From NCBI RefSeq assembly GCF_009389715.1, contig NC_052401.1, positions 1,290,843 through 1,354,842 on the forward strand: DNA of 64,000 bases. The letters are read 5' to 3'. Source of the DNA: Phoenix dactylifera. Lineage: Eukaryota; Streptophyta; Magnoliopsida; Arecales; Arecaceae. Under the pieces are notes generated by a model. That model saw nothing but the letters and a program-made list of their open reading frames with translations. It made no database searches and was not told the origin of the DNA. Made by a program: the position numbers and the translations under genes. This document shows, piece by piece, positions 38,701-49,189 of this stretch (positions are counted from its first letter, which is position 1; each line of letters begins with the position of its first letter).

Positions 38701-39654
38701 CATGACAATTAAATGAGGGCAGGCCTTGGTGCAATTGTAAGGTTTGGTCTATTGTAGCCTAGGTGTTACGGGTTCGAAACACGAAAACAATCTCTCGCTC
38801 GCAACGGTAAAAGGCTGTGCGCATCTAAACCTCCTCAAGTCCTGCAGTGGTGGGAACCTTATGTACTGGGACATTCTCTTTTTTTTTGTTAAATCATGAC
38901 AATTAAATTATTTTGGGTGGGACATTAATCCTTAAATTGCATGCAAAATTTAGCTGGAGTAATGGTGTACATTTTTTTCCTGAAGACAATTTATGCACAA
39001 GTAATAACTTTTTTTCTTATTAAATCATATATGTCAGTTGTTTATTGTTCCATTTAGGTCATTTTATTTCAACTTTTATTCTCTAGTTTAGACTATCATG
39101 TGTGGTCACAAATTTGTTAATTTTTATGACAAGTTACAAGATCTCGGTGTGTATCATTTTACCTGCTTTTTTTTTCGCTGGATTTTGCCTTTTGCCAGTT
39201 GTGGATCGTGAATCACATGAACCTAGTTTGTGAGGATAGGGTTACATAATAATGGGTCAGTGAGCTGTGCGTGTCTGGACACCTGTACCATCACTCTGAA
39301 CTTTGTATTAGCTGGAAAAAATCATATGGCCTTGTTTGAATTTATCATGTGTTCCACTACACTCTAAATCAATAGTTGTTCTGTATATCTTTTCTGAAGC
39401 AAATAGTTGTTATATATCAACCATCTAATTCTTTCCAAGTTTTTGTTCAAATTTCTAGAATGATCTAATCATGTCTCACCCATTACTTTTTGTTAATCAT
39501 TAGTAAATCTTTTTATCTTGCATTCTGGGTCTTTTATTGGTGAAATCCTGAAAAAGGAACCATGCATGTGTTAATGCAGGCAATTGCTGAGGAAAGGTTC
39601 AAGCTCTGTGTTGATGCATACAACTCCCTGTGCAAAGCCTTGAATTCCAGCTAA
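32778..39654 (+). CDS. Organelle-type protein with C-terminal J domain (DnaJ homologue)
   Basis: Exons 35866-35964, 36286-36433, 37971-38277, 38391-38445 and 39580-39654 join in phase with canonical sites. They encode RIRFSVHQKRSDAKAALKNL, a charged middle, a conserved FTWSF/FEWRD block and a C-terminal J domain. That domain holds the HPD motif (ATALKWHPDKHQGPSQ), then AIAEERFKLCVDAYNSL. The first exon from 32778 (MRAAPWKSVLRFRNP, then FHSSPVSFAKWRSK) looks like a mitochondrial or plastid targeting peptide. A 30-bp exon at 33929-33958 (DEGTNQEQSK) fits between. The strong donor in exon 1 (AGGA|GTAAAT, 32886/32887) is out of phase with it, whereas GAT|GTTCGT (32903/32904) is in phase but weak, so that junction is uncertain. 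With the in-phase choice the protein has 279 residues. J domains activate Hsp70 ATPase, so a co-chaperone role is inferred. Confidence 0.85.
36874..37233. repeat. Tandem duplication (~180 bp) inside an intron of the J-domain gene
   Basis: Copies at 36874-37050 and 37055-37233 share CTTCATAATGTCCCTTT, AATTGCCTGA, AAGTCCTA, AGTCAAAAT and CTTATTCATTGAAA blocks. Confidence 0.85.
38715..38893 (+). mobile_element. SINE, Au-like
   Basis: About 179 bp. It starts GAGGGCAGGCCTTGGTGCAA and carries a pol III A box (TGGTGCAATTGTAAGG region) and B box (GGGTTCGAAAC). It ends in a T-rich tail. A perfect 15-bp target duplication, TCATGACAATTAAAT, flanks it at 38700-38714 and 38894-38908. Au SINEs of angiosperms share this head and tail. 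It lies in the last intron (38446-39579) of the J-domain gene in the sense orientation. Confidence 0.92.
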
Positions 39655-41129
39655 GGCATTGGTGATAATAGTAATCAGGCATACCTTGTGCTGGAGTTTT
39701 TCCATGGAGCTGTGTATGTTCAAGTTCTCATGTAATACTTTCTATATATATATATATATATATATATTAGAGAGAGAGAGAGAGAGAGCTAAGGTGCTCT
39801 CGAGAGGACAGTTGAGAAGGTCTTCTCATCTTAAAATCAATGATAGATCATTTAATTTGAAAATCCATATTGTTGAAGATGGCTATAAAAAAATGCTTAG
39901 ATCATAGCAAAATATGATCCTAAGTCATTTTAACCACTTATTTTTATTACCTAGTTGATGCAGGGATCAGAGATCACCAAACGTTTTTATGGATTTATAG
40001 TATGAGCAACAGCGTGAATCTTCGATCTGAATGCTCTATTTTTAATTTTGGAATCAAGAGAATTATATATATCCTCACCTCTCGAGAGAAGCATAGTTTC
40101 TCTCTAAAGATTGTATAATGTATTTCGTATGAAGTTTTTGTGGCAGTGAATAAGGGAAGGCACGGAGAATATCATAAGGATGATCTTTTCATTGATATAA
40201 TTCCAATAAGCTGTTGATAGACTTGTCTTTGTCTACACTATACCAATGATATTTAAAAAATAGCCACTAGTTATCAATATACTTCATGGTTATGCATTAT
40301 AAAACGTTAAAAATAATTAAGTCTCTCACACAGATCTATTTTAGGTCATATTTGGCAGCCTCTTTGTGGAAACAATGTGATCCAAGTATGTCTAAATAGG
40401 TGGTTACGAACTTTAACATAATCATAATATTTAAAAATCCTGTTTGTGAAGTTTTAAGGAGTAATATGGGCAATATATAATTGAACCCTGTTTAATTAAT
40501 TTCAGCATATAAAGTAATGATAATGCTCCTGCTTCAGCATTTTCTGAACTCACTTCCTTACTAAAGTGTTACTAAAACATCCACTTTCCACGCTCCCAAT
40601 TGTGGCAACTAAGGCCATGTCTCCGTCACCACACATAGGCATGATACATAAGCTGTGATAGAAACTGTGAAGAGAAGCCAGTAAAAGAAATAACAAAATC
40701 GGGGATGTATGCCATTTTTTGGATAGTCTCAACTCTTTCTAGGTCGCACATGTATTTCGGAAGACGAACAGTACAGCAGACTGAGTCTGCTGAGCCCCGA
40801 CCGTGTTTTGTATTCTGATTACCCGTGGCGTATTTACATCTATGTGTAGTAAGATGCTGGTTTACCAAAAAAAAAAGAGGAAATAACAAATCCAAGATCT
40901 CATTCATTTTGCACACAGAACAGCGACCATTCCAACTTTGAAGATAGATGTAGAAACACTTACATGCTCATCTGACAAGGAAATAAAGGTTTAATTGCAT
41001 GGCCCATGTTTACAAGTTTAATAGAACAACAATACAAAACAAGGACTTCATCTAGGAAGTACTTTAGTTATAGGCTGCTGCAGCTTACCATATCTAAAGC
41101 TTGAATTCCACAGTTCTCCAAATCATGCA
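39655..41129. other. Convergent 3' flanks of the J-domain and trihelix genes
   Basis: A compound (TA)n(AG)n microsatellite occupies 39742-39788, probably in or just after the 3' UTR of the J-domain gene. The 3' UTR of the minus-strand trihelix gene lies near 40930-41129. Between them is AT-rich DNA with no recognised gene. Confidence 0.5.
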
Positions 41130-42383
41130 TCATGACTGATATCTCTTCAAATTAAGATCAACCTCTAACTCCCTGCGCTTCAACTCCAATGCCAACCTTT
41201 CATTCTCAAGCTTCATCCTTTCATTCTCCATCCTCAGCTTGTTCAGTTCTCTGTCTTTCTTCTTACTGAATCGTTGCCACTCGAAGCTCTGCTTTTCAAG
41301 CTCCAGCATCTGAAGTTGAATTTTCCATCTCTGCTCTTCCAGCTGAAGTAATGGAAAATTCTTAGAGTGCTTCTGCCCCCAAGCAACAGCAGACATGTCT
41401 TGGGGATGAGGCTGTAACCCTGAAGGGTCTCCAAAACTCACTTCTTCATGGTCCACCAAATGCTTCAACCTTTTCGGTAAGCATGAATCCCCAGCATCGC
41501 CATGCAATATTGCAGCATGCTCCTGAGCATCATCTTCCTCATCGTCGGTACCTGCGCTTCGATCATCTTCATCGTTATTTCCATGCACAGCCCTCCTTGT
41601 GTCATGCTCATCTCTACTACTGAGAGCCAGCTGCAGAGATCGTCGAAGCGCCAGATCGTGAGGTAGATGCAACCGATTCGCATTGTGATATGAGCACATC
41701 TCCTCATAGAATAGTTGCTTTGAACTCAAGATCTTCTTCACTTCATCCTTCAGCTTATCAGATATGTGCTCCATTTGGCCCAACAGGGCTGGATTCTCCA
41801 CCACCATGCAAGCTGTGCCCCTTCCAAGAATATCTATGAGCCTTTTGTATCTCTTGTTGAGATCATTGAACTTGTCTTCACACTGCTGAGGAGAAACATA
41901 GCAGCCCCTCTCTGCCATCACTCTTGATATAGACTTCCACTTCCTCTTTTTCTGCAGTACTGCACATTTTCTCCTCCCGCCATTGTTATATTCCGGCATG
42001 GCATCCTCTCCTATGTAGGAAACTGCAGTTATCAGTAGCCTAACCATTCGATCGGTCCACTTCATCCGCTGCCATGGAGGGCCCTTCTTCCGTTTGCCAG
42101 CATCATCCTGATCATGGACTCCGTCCTCGGTGAAGCTCGCATCGCCATCATCACTCATGGAGGTTTTGAAATCTTTCATGTGATTGGCATTTAACGGGAA
42201 AACTTCGTGCATTATTGGTGAGTGAACCATCAATCTCTGATGTTGGATGCTGCTTGCCTGTTGCGGGTGGCGACGAAGGGACTCTTGTGGGTGGTGTTGA
42301 TGATGCTTGCGCACAGAACCTTGCAAGTCCAGTACCCCATAAGAAGCAGGCATCATGTTACTGGCTGGTAAACTTTGCTCCAT
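41130..42383 (-). CDS. Trihelix-family transcription factor
   Basis: A single coding exon for 417 residues. The N-terminus (SYGVLDLQGSVRKHHQ) and later blocks match plant trihelix proteins of the At1g21200/At1g76870 type, a group near HRA1. A basic patch GKRKKGPP (97-103), likely a nuclear signal, precedes the trihelix DNA-binding domain at about 104-186. That domain has spaced tryptophans at 104, 109 and 149 (PPWQRMKWTDRMV, then KKRKWKSISRVMAERG) and ends QCEDKFNDLNKRYKRL. SSKQLFYEEMCSYHNANRLH is a conserved downstream block. An acidic stretch lies at 270-289. The C-terminus (345-413) is a long charged coiled coil, probably for dimerisation. The protein should act in the nucleus at GT-type elements; its targets are unknown. 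A donor-like CCAG|GTAAGT at 43053/43052 suggests a 5' UTR intron upstream of the start. Confidence 0.93.
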   Translation of the reverse strand: MEQSLPASNMMPASYGVLDLQGSVRKHHQHHPQESLRRHPQQASSIQHQRLMVHSPIMHEVFPLNANHMKDFKTSMSDDGDASFTEDGVHDQDDAGKRKKGPPWQRMKWTDRMVRLLITAVSYIGEDAMPEYNNGGRRKCAVLQKKRKWKSISRVMAERGCYVSPQQCEDKFNDLNKRYKRLIDILGRGTACMVVENPALLGQMEHISDKLKDEVKKILSSKQLFYEEMCSYHNANRLHLPHDLALRRSLQLALSSRDEHDTRRAVHGNNDEDDRSAGTDDEEDDAQEHAAILHGDAGDSCLPKRLKHLVDHEEVSFGDPSGLQPHPQDMSAVAWGQKHSKNFPLLQLEEQRWKIQLQMLELEKQSFEWQRFSKKKDRELNKLRMENERMKLENERLALELKRRELEVDLNLKRYQS

Positions 42384-44588
42384 CTATTGTGCTGAACTTT
42401 AGACAGAAAACAGCCTCTTCGCACTCGGTATATACCGAGGATGCTGCATATGACCCTCCCCAAACCTCGCAATGGCAGGAGTCTCGCCGCCCTTCTTTTA
42501 AGAGCTTAAATTTGCCTGTTTTGTATTGAGAAAAGTTTTCAAATCTAGCATCAATTTTTCCCAGCAATAAACTTTGATGACATGCTTCTTGGTAACTTCT
42601 ATCTGCTGTCGTGGAACAAAAGATCAGAATGGATCGAATTGTTAAACTTTTTTTTTTTTCTTCCTTTTGCGAGGTCTTAAATTAGACTACTTCATGGGAA
42701 GAAAAAAAAAAGGAGCTTTAACTCAGAAGCTCCACCTGGTTTCTCCACAACAATCTCAGAATATTCTCAACAAAACCTACCTGAATCTTAGGTAAATAAA
42801 AAAGGCTTAAAGAGAAGTAAGATAGTACGAGAAAATCATAAAAATCCTAAACGTAAGCGAGACAAGAGAGAAAATCGATCAAAATCACCACCAAATCTTC
42901 TTCATTTATCTGGAAAACCAATAACCATCAGAAATTTCAAGTTCAGCTTCAGATTTCTCCATAGATAACGAGATCCAAACTCCAAGAAAAACCCAAAATG
43001 AAAGCCAAGGTAATCAAATATGACTTCACAAACAGATGATTATCGGACTTACCTGGATAGAAATGCCTGCATGAGAAGCCCAGTCGAAGTTATTTGGACG
43101 AGAAAGTCTGAGTTTTTCTTTACCTTTTTTTTTTTTGTTTGTTTAAGGCGAGGTTGCCGGGGAGTTTTAGAATCACCAAGGAGACCACCTGCCGGCCTTG
43201 GTGACGCACTGAAAGGAGGTTGGTTTTGATACATTGCATGGGGGAGTGTTGGGTGCAACATTTTTGGGACCACATGACCCCACAGCCAGTGCAAAGAAGT
43301 CCTCACGGAACAAGAACTGGTTCCCATGCATTGAACGCAACCCAGGGTTGGTGCGCTTTGAACAAGGTGGTTTTCAGTCAATATAAAAAAAAGGAAAAGG
43401 GATCGTTTTGTTTTCCAACAGTACTTCTAGTAAATTTATCGTAACATATTTAATCCTAGCTACTGTGTAAGAGTTTTCTACTTGGCCAAACTCTTGGTAG
43501 AGTAGTCAATAACAGCTAATCAATCACACGCCAATGTGATTGTCGGATTGTGTGAGGTGGTCGGATTCTAGGGAGGCATTTGGAAATAGTAAATAGAAAT
43601 GTGAGAAGCAAACTACTCCAACGCCCTCATGTGAGATGGTGCAAATTATAGAACAGGCATTTGAAAAAAGAAAGTTGGAAATTTTACAAGTAAATTGAAC
43701 TCCAATCAGTACTGAAAACTTCTATTGGAGTCCAATCATCAGTGAGGTTTTCTAGGCTTCCTTTTTCTCTCGAAATTTATTGTTTTCTATTTATTGATAT
43801 GTAACTCAATATTAAGCTTTTCAGTCTTTTGAAGACTTCCGTCGGTTTCCTTTTTTCTATAGTCTTCTTGATAGTAACGTAGCTGGTTGTGCTTATGTGA
43901 AAACAGTTTGAGCAGCTGATCCACTGAAAGAAAAAAGAAAGAAAAGAAAAGACTCCTGACGGGCTTTGTCACGAGTCACAACCCACTACCATTTAGGTGG
44001 ATTGCTGATCAAACTAGCATACAAAACTCTTTAGTTACATAAAGTGAACTTCAAATGAAAAACAGGAATGAACAATTAATTATGCCTAATATATCCAACT
44101 CCACGGCCATCGATCTTCGAAATTTAGATCAAATCGGGGTGAAGGGCATCACCATGCTGGAGAGAAATATCATCCAGAATTGCTTGTCCAGCCAACCAAT
44201 CTAATACTTGATTACCTTCGCAACAAATATGAGTTGCCACAAAAGTATTCTGAGATTCTCCGTCATGCCCTAATATCGAGCTCCACCTCCATGAACAGCG
44301 AAATTAAGGCCAAGCCAGGCTCAAAATAAAGCTCTCTTTACAATATGTTCTTTTGCCAGTAATGAATATTTGATGTATAAAACTAGAATAAATACTGAAA
44401 CGGTGCTCTCCCAATTGCCCAAAAAAGCCCACTTCGATCGAGTTGTGATTTATAACCGTTTGTAGAAAGAAAAAGAAAAATCCGCATCCAAATAGAACTG
44501 GGAGAAGCCGTGTGTACCTTCGTTACGATTAAAAGTTTAAAACCCCCTCTTCCACCTCCAAGGTACGCAGCGAGCCGAGCGAGAGGAA
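42384..44588. other. Upstream region between the divergent trihelix and LSM3 genes
   Basis: The trihelix 5' leader with a probable intron (about 42400-43052) occupies the first part. The rest is the shared intergenic region that must hold the promoters of both genes. No individual box is assigned. The segment 43857-43940 matches a segment at 12188-12275. Confidence 0.45.
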
Positions 44589-44611
44589 GAGAGAGAGAGA
44601 GAGAGAGAGAG
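44589..44611 (+). repeat. (GA)n tract abutting the LSM3 start codon
   Basis: Eleven or so GA units end directly at the ATG (44612). This repeats the arrangement at the 17-residue-repeat gene. It lies in the 5' leader. Confidence 0.97.
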
Positions 44612-47600
44612 ATGGCGAGCGAAGAAGAGAGCGCGGTGAAGGAGCCGCTGGACCTCATCAGGCTCAGCCTCGACGAGCGCATCTACGTCAAGCTCCGCTC
44701 CGATCGAGAGCTTCGTGGAAAACTTCACGTAATCTCATTCTTACCTCTCTTACCAGATCTCTTTCCCCCAAAATCTGTTCGTTTTTCGCTGCCAAAACCC
44801 CAGAATCAGCTGTCCGTATAATTCGTAAAATCCTTTTCCTTTGATCGTTTGTGTCTCCACGATCTCGGGCATGTTTCGTCCGTGGATTCTTGATCTTGCC
44901 CGAGTATTTCCGGGGGAAAAATTTTCTTTTGTTCCATTTTTCTTGATTAATGGGATAAGAAATAGGGTGTTCTAGGGTTTGAACCCGTTGGCTCGATTAG
45001 TTGATAGAATCGATCGGAGATATAGACCATACTGCTGGAAACAAAGAAGAAAACTTTTTTAACGTTAGTGATTTGGAACCTAGTAAGGGTAAAACCAGTT
45101 TCATGGGCCAATAATGTAGCAGAATCATGGGAACAAATAGTATTCGTATAAAAGGAAAACCTTGTGGTTAGTACGGGTAGGCTGTTCGGGTTTGTTGAAA
45201 CCGAACCAAACCTAAGATTGAAAGTTGGACGGAAAACCCTTCGGGGGTGAAAGCCAATGCACTATAATCATGAGGAATTAGGGACATCAGGGTGGATAAA
45301 CGCTCACCACGGTTTGAATTCCGCACCAGATATGGAGCATGAGTGCAGTGAGGACACCTCAATTTCTTGCTATAATGGAGAAGCAAAAACAGTTACAGGG
45401 AGTCCACAAAAGAAACTCAGTGAGCTTAGTGTATCTCTTCAACTCTAATCTCCTTTAACCCTGTACTTTATACACGTTTAGTCCATTATATGTCGAGGAA
45501 GTAACCAGCAGAGGGAATCTACCAGGTGCTCCAGACAATAGTAGCTATAATGATTACAAGAATGCAGAAGTCTTACAGTGACTACCTTTTTTATTAGAAA
45601 AATAATTGGCAGTAAGTTTCTTCTTTTCTTTAAGTTTTACCTTTCTTTAGAATTATATTTATACACATGTGTATTACCAAACCACGCCACTATTACCAAG
45701 GCTCTAGATATACATCTTTTGAGAATATGCCTCAATGATGTATGGTTAATAGTGGCTCTGATGAATGGTTTCGCTAGAGTGGGTGATAATGATATCACCA
45801 TTTTAGGAAATGAGTTCCATGAGAGAAGCAAGAAAGTCAATCTACTTCGAATATACAACATGGATTCTAGCGATGCAATGAATTTGGACCCTCATGCTGG
45901 TCCAAATGAATCAATCTTCTCATTGGTTGCATTGATGTGGTCCCTCTACGCCTAGAACACCAGAATATCGAACCATGAAAGTATATTGGTTGGTGATTGC
46001 AAGGCACCAATTGTACATGTTTATATAATTATATCCATTTATTTCTCAAAAAAGCGAAGTAAATGTTAAACACATGATAGTCAAACCTGCTGTTTTAATA
46101 GAAAAGAAAGTAGCTTTAAGGGATTTTTTTCTTTTAATATGCTGAAGTGATAATTGCATTACCTAACCACTTGTCTTCAAATTCCACCCTTGCTAAATTG
46201 CTCTTGCTTTTGTGCTCAGCTGTGCTTTTTTTTCTCCCTCTACATCCTGTTTAAAACGTGAAAATATTGTGATTTTCATGTTGATGTCAGATGATGTATG
46301 AAGATGTTGTTATACCATGGTATCTATGTGCAACAAATCCTACATATTTGCAGTGAAGTTCCATCCAGATACAATTTGCCTTATTGTGGCATCTTCAAGG
46401 AAACATCACTGACATTTAAAATCTCTCCTCATTTTAAATATGTTACTTAAATTATATATCCACTGCATTTATTTTCATAGCTTGCTCAATCCGCAATTTC
46501 TTCGTTGCATGGACTGCCAGCACTTCTAAAGAAATTTGAAGGAGTATCTTGGCATGTTAGAATTATTCAAAAGGCTGCCTTTGCTTTGGTCATATTCAAA
46601 CGTCCATTTGCTTGTTGACTATCTAGATTGTGACCTAATATCTGTTTCATCTTAAGTTAGCACTGTGTAGACACTGATTTTTCCTCTGCTTTCAGGCATA
46701 TGATCAGCACTTGAATATGATACTTGGGGATGTTGAAGAAATAATTACTACTGTAGAGATTGATGATGAAACTTATGAAGAGATTGTCAGGGTAAGCAAA
46801 ATCAATTTTTGTACTTTTTGGCTTTGTGAAGCTGACTTTGTCGCGAGAGATAAGTAACTATTCATAGTAGTGTATTGGAATAGTCATTGGTATTGATCTT
46901 TGTAAAGCTTGCTCGGATCCTTGTTTTTTGGTTTTATTGGTGTTTTCTACAATTCTTATTATTGTTGTCCTTCTTTTCAATGAACTTTGTCGATCAACTA
47001 AATGTCATGGGCGATCAAGTTTATGAGATGTTCCAGCCATTTTCAGATTTGTTTAAACCAATCGGTTTGATGATGGTCCTGACAAGGTTGGTCCAAATTA
47101 GTGCTTTAAGAGTTGATTTCTAGGTCCTTCATGATGTTCTATAGGTTGATGTATGTGATTGTATAGAAAGATTTGCACTACATGTTTATGAAACATTCTG
47201 TTTTCATATTTGTTTAAATTGAATCTGGTTAGAAACTAATCCTAACAAAATCGATCCAAATTAATGATTAAGTTGTAAGTTTTTAGGCCCTTCATGATCT
47301 GCTTTAGATTGATGTATGTGGTTGTATGGAAATACCTGGACTACATATCATAGAAGAGGTCAGTATTCAGTGGAGAAGGAAATAGCTATTGAAACACCCT
47401 CAACCTTGGTAACTTCTTGTTTGGAACAAATGCTGGAGTCAGACACCAAGATTATTCGGCACTTAACGAAGAAATCTGTCTATTTTCTTAGAATTACAAA
47501 AGCATTGAGACTTTCAAGCAATGTGGCTAGCAATATCAGCTGAATTGTGAAGCAATCATCTTGATACGTCCTGTAGTTTTGCTGGATGAGAAAGGTGACT

Positions 47601-47991
47601 TCTCTGTTCAGAAGGAAGCTATAGCTATTATTCTGTGATCTTGGCCAACAAGTACTCAAGCCTTTGTACAATGTGAATGGTTATATAGTTTAAATAATTT
47701 TAGCCATTATATGCTAGCCTTTCAGTGAGCAAAATAAAAAATGTTTTAATTTTACCTATTTGTTGAAGCTCTTGATAATCTACCAGATTTTGACATCAAC
47801 AGTTAATTTTAGTTCCTGTTTTCTTGGTGATTATTTACAAAGTTACTGATCATTGCTTCTGTTGAAGTAAATCCATGATTTCTGATTTTTCTTATCAACC
47901 GTTCTTTCAGACCACCAGGCGCACTGTGCCCTTTCTTTTCGTTAGAGGAGATGGAGTCATACTGGTTTCTCCACCTCTGAGGACAGCATGA
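44612..47991 (+). CDS. LSM3: U6 snRNA-associated Sm-like protein LSM3
   Basis: Three exons, 44612-44728, 46696-46791 and 47911-47991, encode 97 residues in phase, matching the usual 97-98 of plant LSM3. Exon 1 reads [20 protein letters not shown] and RELRGKLH (Sm motif 1). Exon 2 reads [15 protein letters not shown] (end of Sm1). Exon 3 reads [17 protein letters not shown] (Sm motif 2). LSM3 belongs to both heteroheptameric rings: LSM2-8, which binds the U6 snRNA 3' end in the nucleus for splicing, and LSM1-7, which promotes decapping and mRNA decay in the cytoplasm. The 1.97 kb first intron carries coding-like debris and the second a tandem duplication. The (GA)n leader touches the ATG. Identification is secure. 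Confidence 0.97.
47020..47350. repeat. Tandem duplication (~165 bp) in LSM3 intron 2
   Basis: Two diverged copies share ATTTGTTTAAA, AATCGG/ATCTGG, CTAACAAAATCGATCCAAAT-like blocks, CCTTCATGAT and GTTGATGTATGTG. They meet near 47185. Confidence 0.75.
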
Positions 47992-49189
47992 TCAAGCTGT
48001 AGAATTAGGTCAATGGTGAGAGGTCACTGGTGGACTTTGTGTCTCCAATATTGACTGCTGTGTTACTGTCCTTTTCCCTTTTGGATGACAACCAACTGCA
48101 AGTTCTCGAAATTGTAATCATCTATATGTTAGGTTGGAAACAGATATGAATATCTGTATTATCTGTGATAAGCATGTTTAATTTTAAGCATCCTTGTTAC
48201 GACTGTTGATTGGTTGAATGAATTAAATTATATTATCAGGTTGGGTTGTTACTGTTTTCTAAGTCTTTTTTAATGTGGCCATATCTTCATCCATAAATCT
48301 CTCCTGCCATAAGAGGTCTTGTATGCCTTGTGTCTAAGGGACTTTTGTTTCCTGTGTTTTTTGATAGGGTGTGCCCTTCTGATGTTGTGTTATTTAAGAG
48401 TGCCAAAGAATTATTCGATCAGATCTTTAGGCCTCAAGTTCTAGAATAATTGAAAACACTTAGGCTTGAACCAGGAGCAGCACCTCTTCATTGTCACTTT
48501 GCTGCGGGTTCGTCTGGGAGGCTTTAGGCGCCTCATCAGATTGAGGGCCTGTTTGGCTGCCTATCAATTGAGGCTACTGAAGAACTGGATATGTGATATT
48601 GAAATTAGAATAACTGCTTTTCAGTTGAGCTCAACTGTCACAATAATGAGTAATTTCAACTATCAATAGCGTATGTAACTCAAGTAGTCATAGATTTGCC
48701 CCTAATTCATAAGCACTGTAATAATTTATTATTGTGAGATGCAGACCTTCATCTTTCTCAAAACAAACACTGGATAAGTTGGCTTGTGGTCAAATGTGGT
48801 ATTTGTTGCAGTGCTACCATTACACTGTCATGCATGCAATCAACATATGTTCAACTGCAGGCAAATAAATATCTAGGAATTCGAATGGAAGGTTCATTTT
48901 GCAGTACACAATTCCATGCCCTGGAGAAACATCTTTCCCTTTGATTCTTCTCTTTTTTTTATGCCCCTCAATGATAAGCAACAGTTAACAAATAAACATT
49001 TAGGAATTCAGAATGAGTTTAATTTCAAAGTACGCCATATCATGCCCAAGATCTACATCTTTCTATTATATTCTTCACTTGTAAATATTCCTCTAAAATG
49101 TAAGCTCACATTAAACATTGTTGATCCAAGAACTGCTTTGGTAATGTTATATCATGGATGAAGTGCAGCTGAGCTCAATGTTCACGAGC
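47992..49189. other. Convergent 3' flanks of LSM3 and FBN5
   Basis: The 3' UTRs of the two genes probably take up each end. Between is AT-rich DNA. A GGGCCTGTTTGGCTGC stretch (48546) looks like a MITE end but has no visible partner. Confidence 0.45.

Noticed and set aside
48540-48670. GGGCCTGTTTGGCTGC as a MITE end
   Set aside because: No inverted partner with matching TAA/TTA flank was found within the next kilobase.
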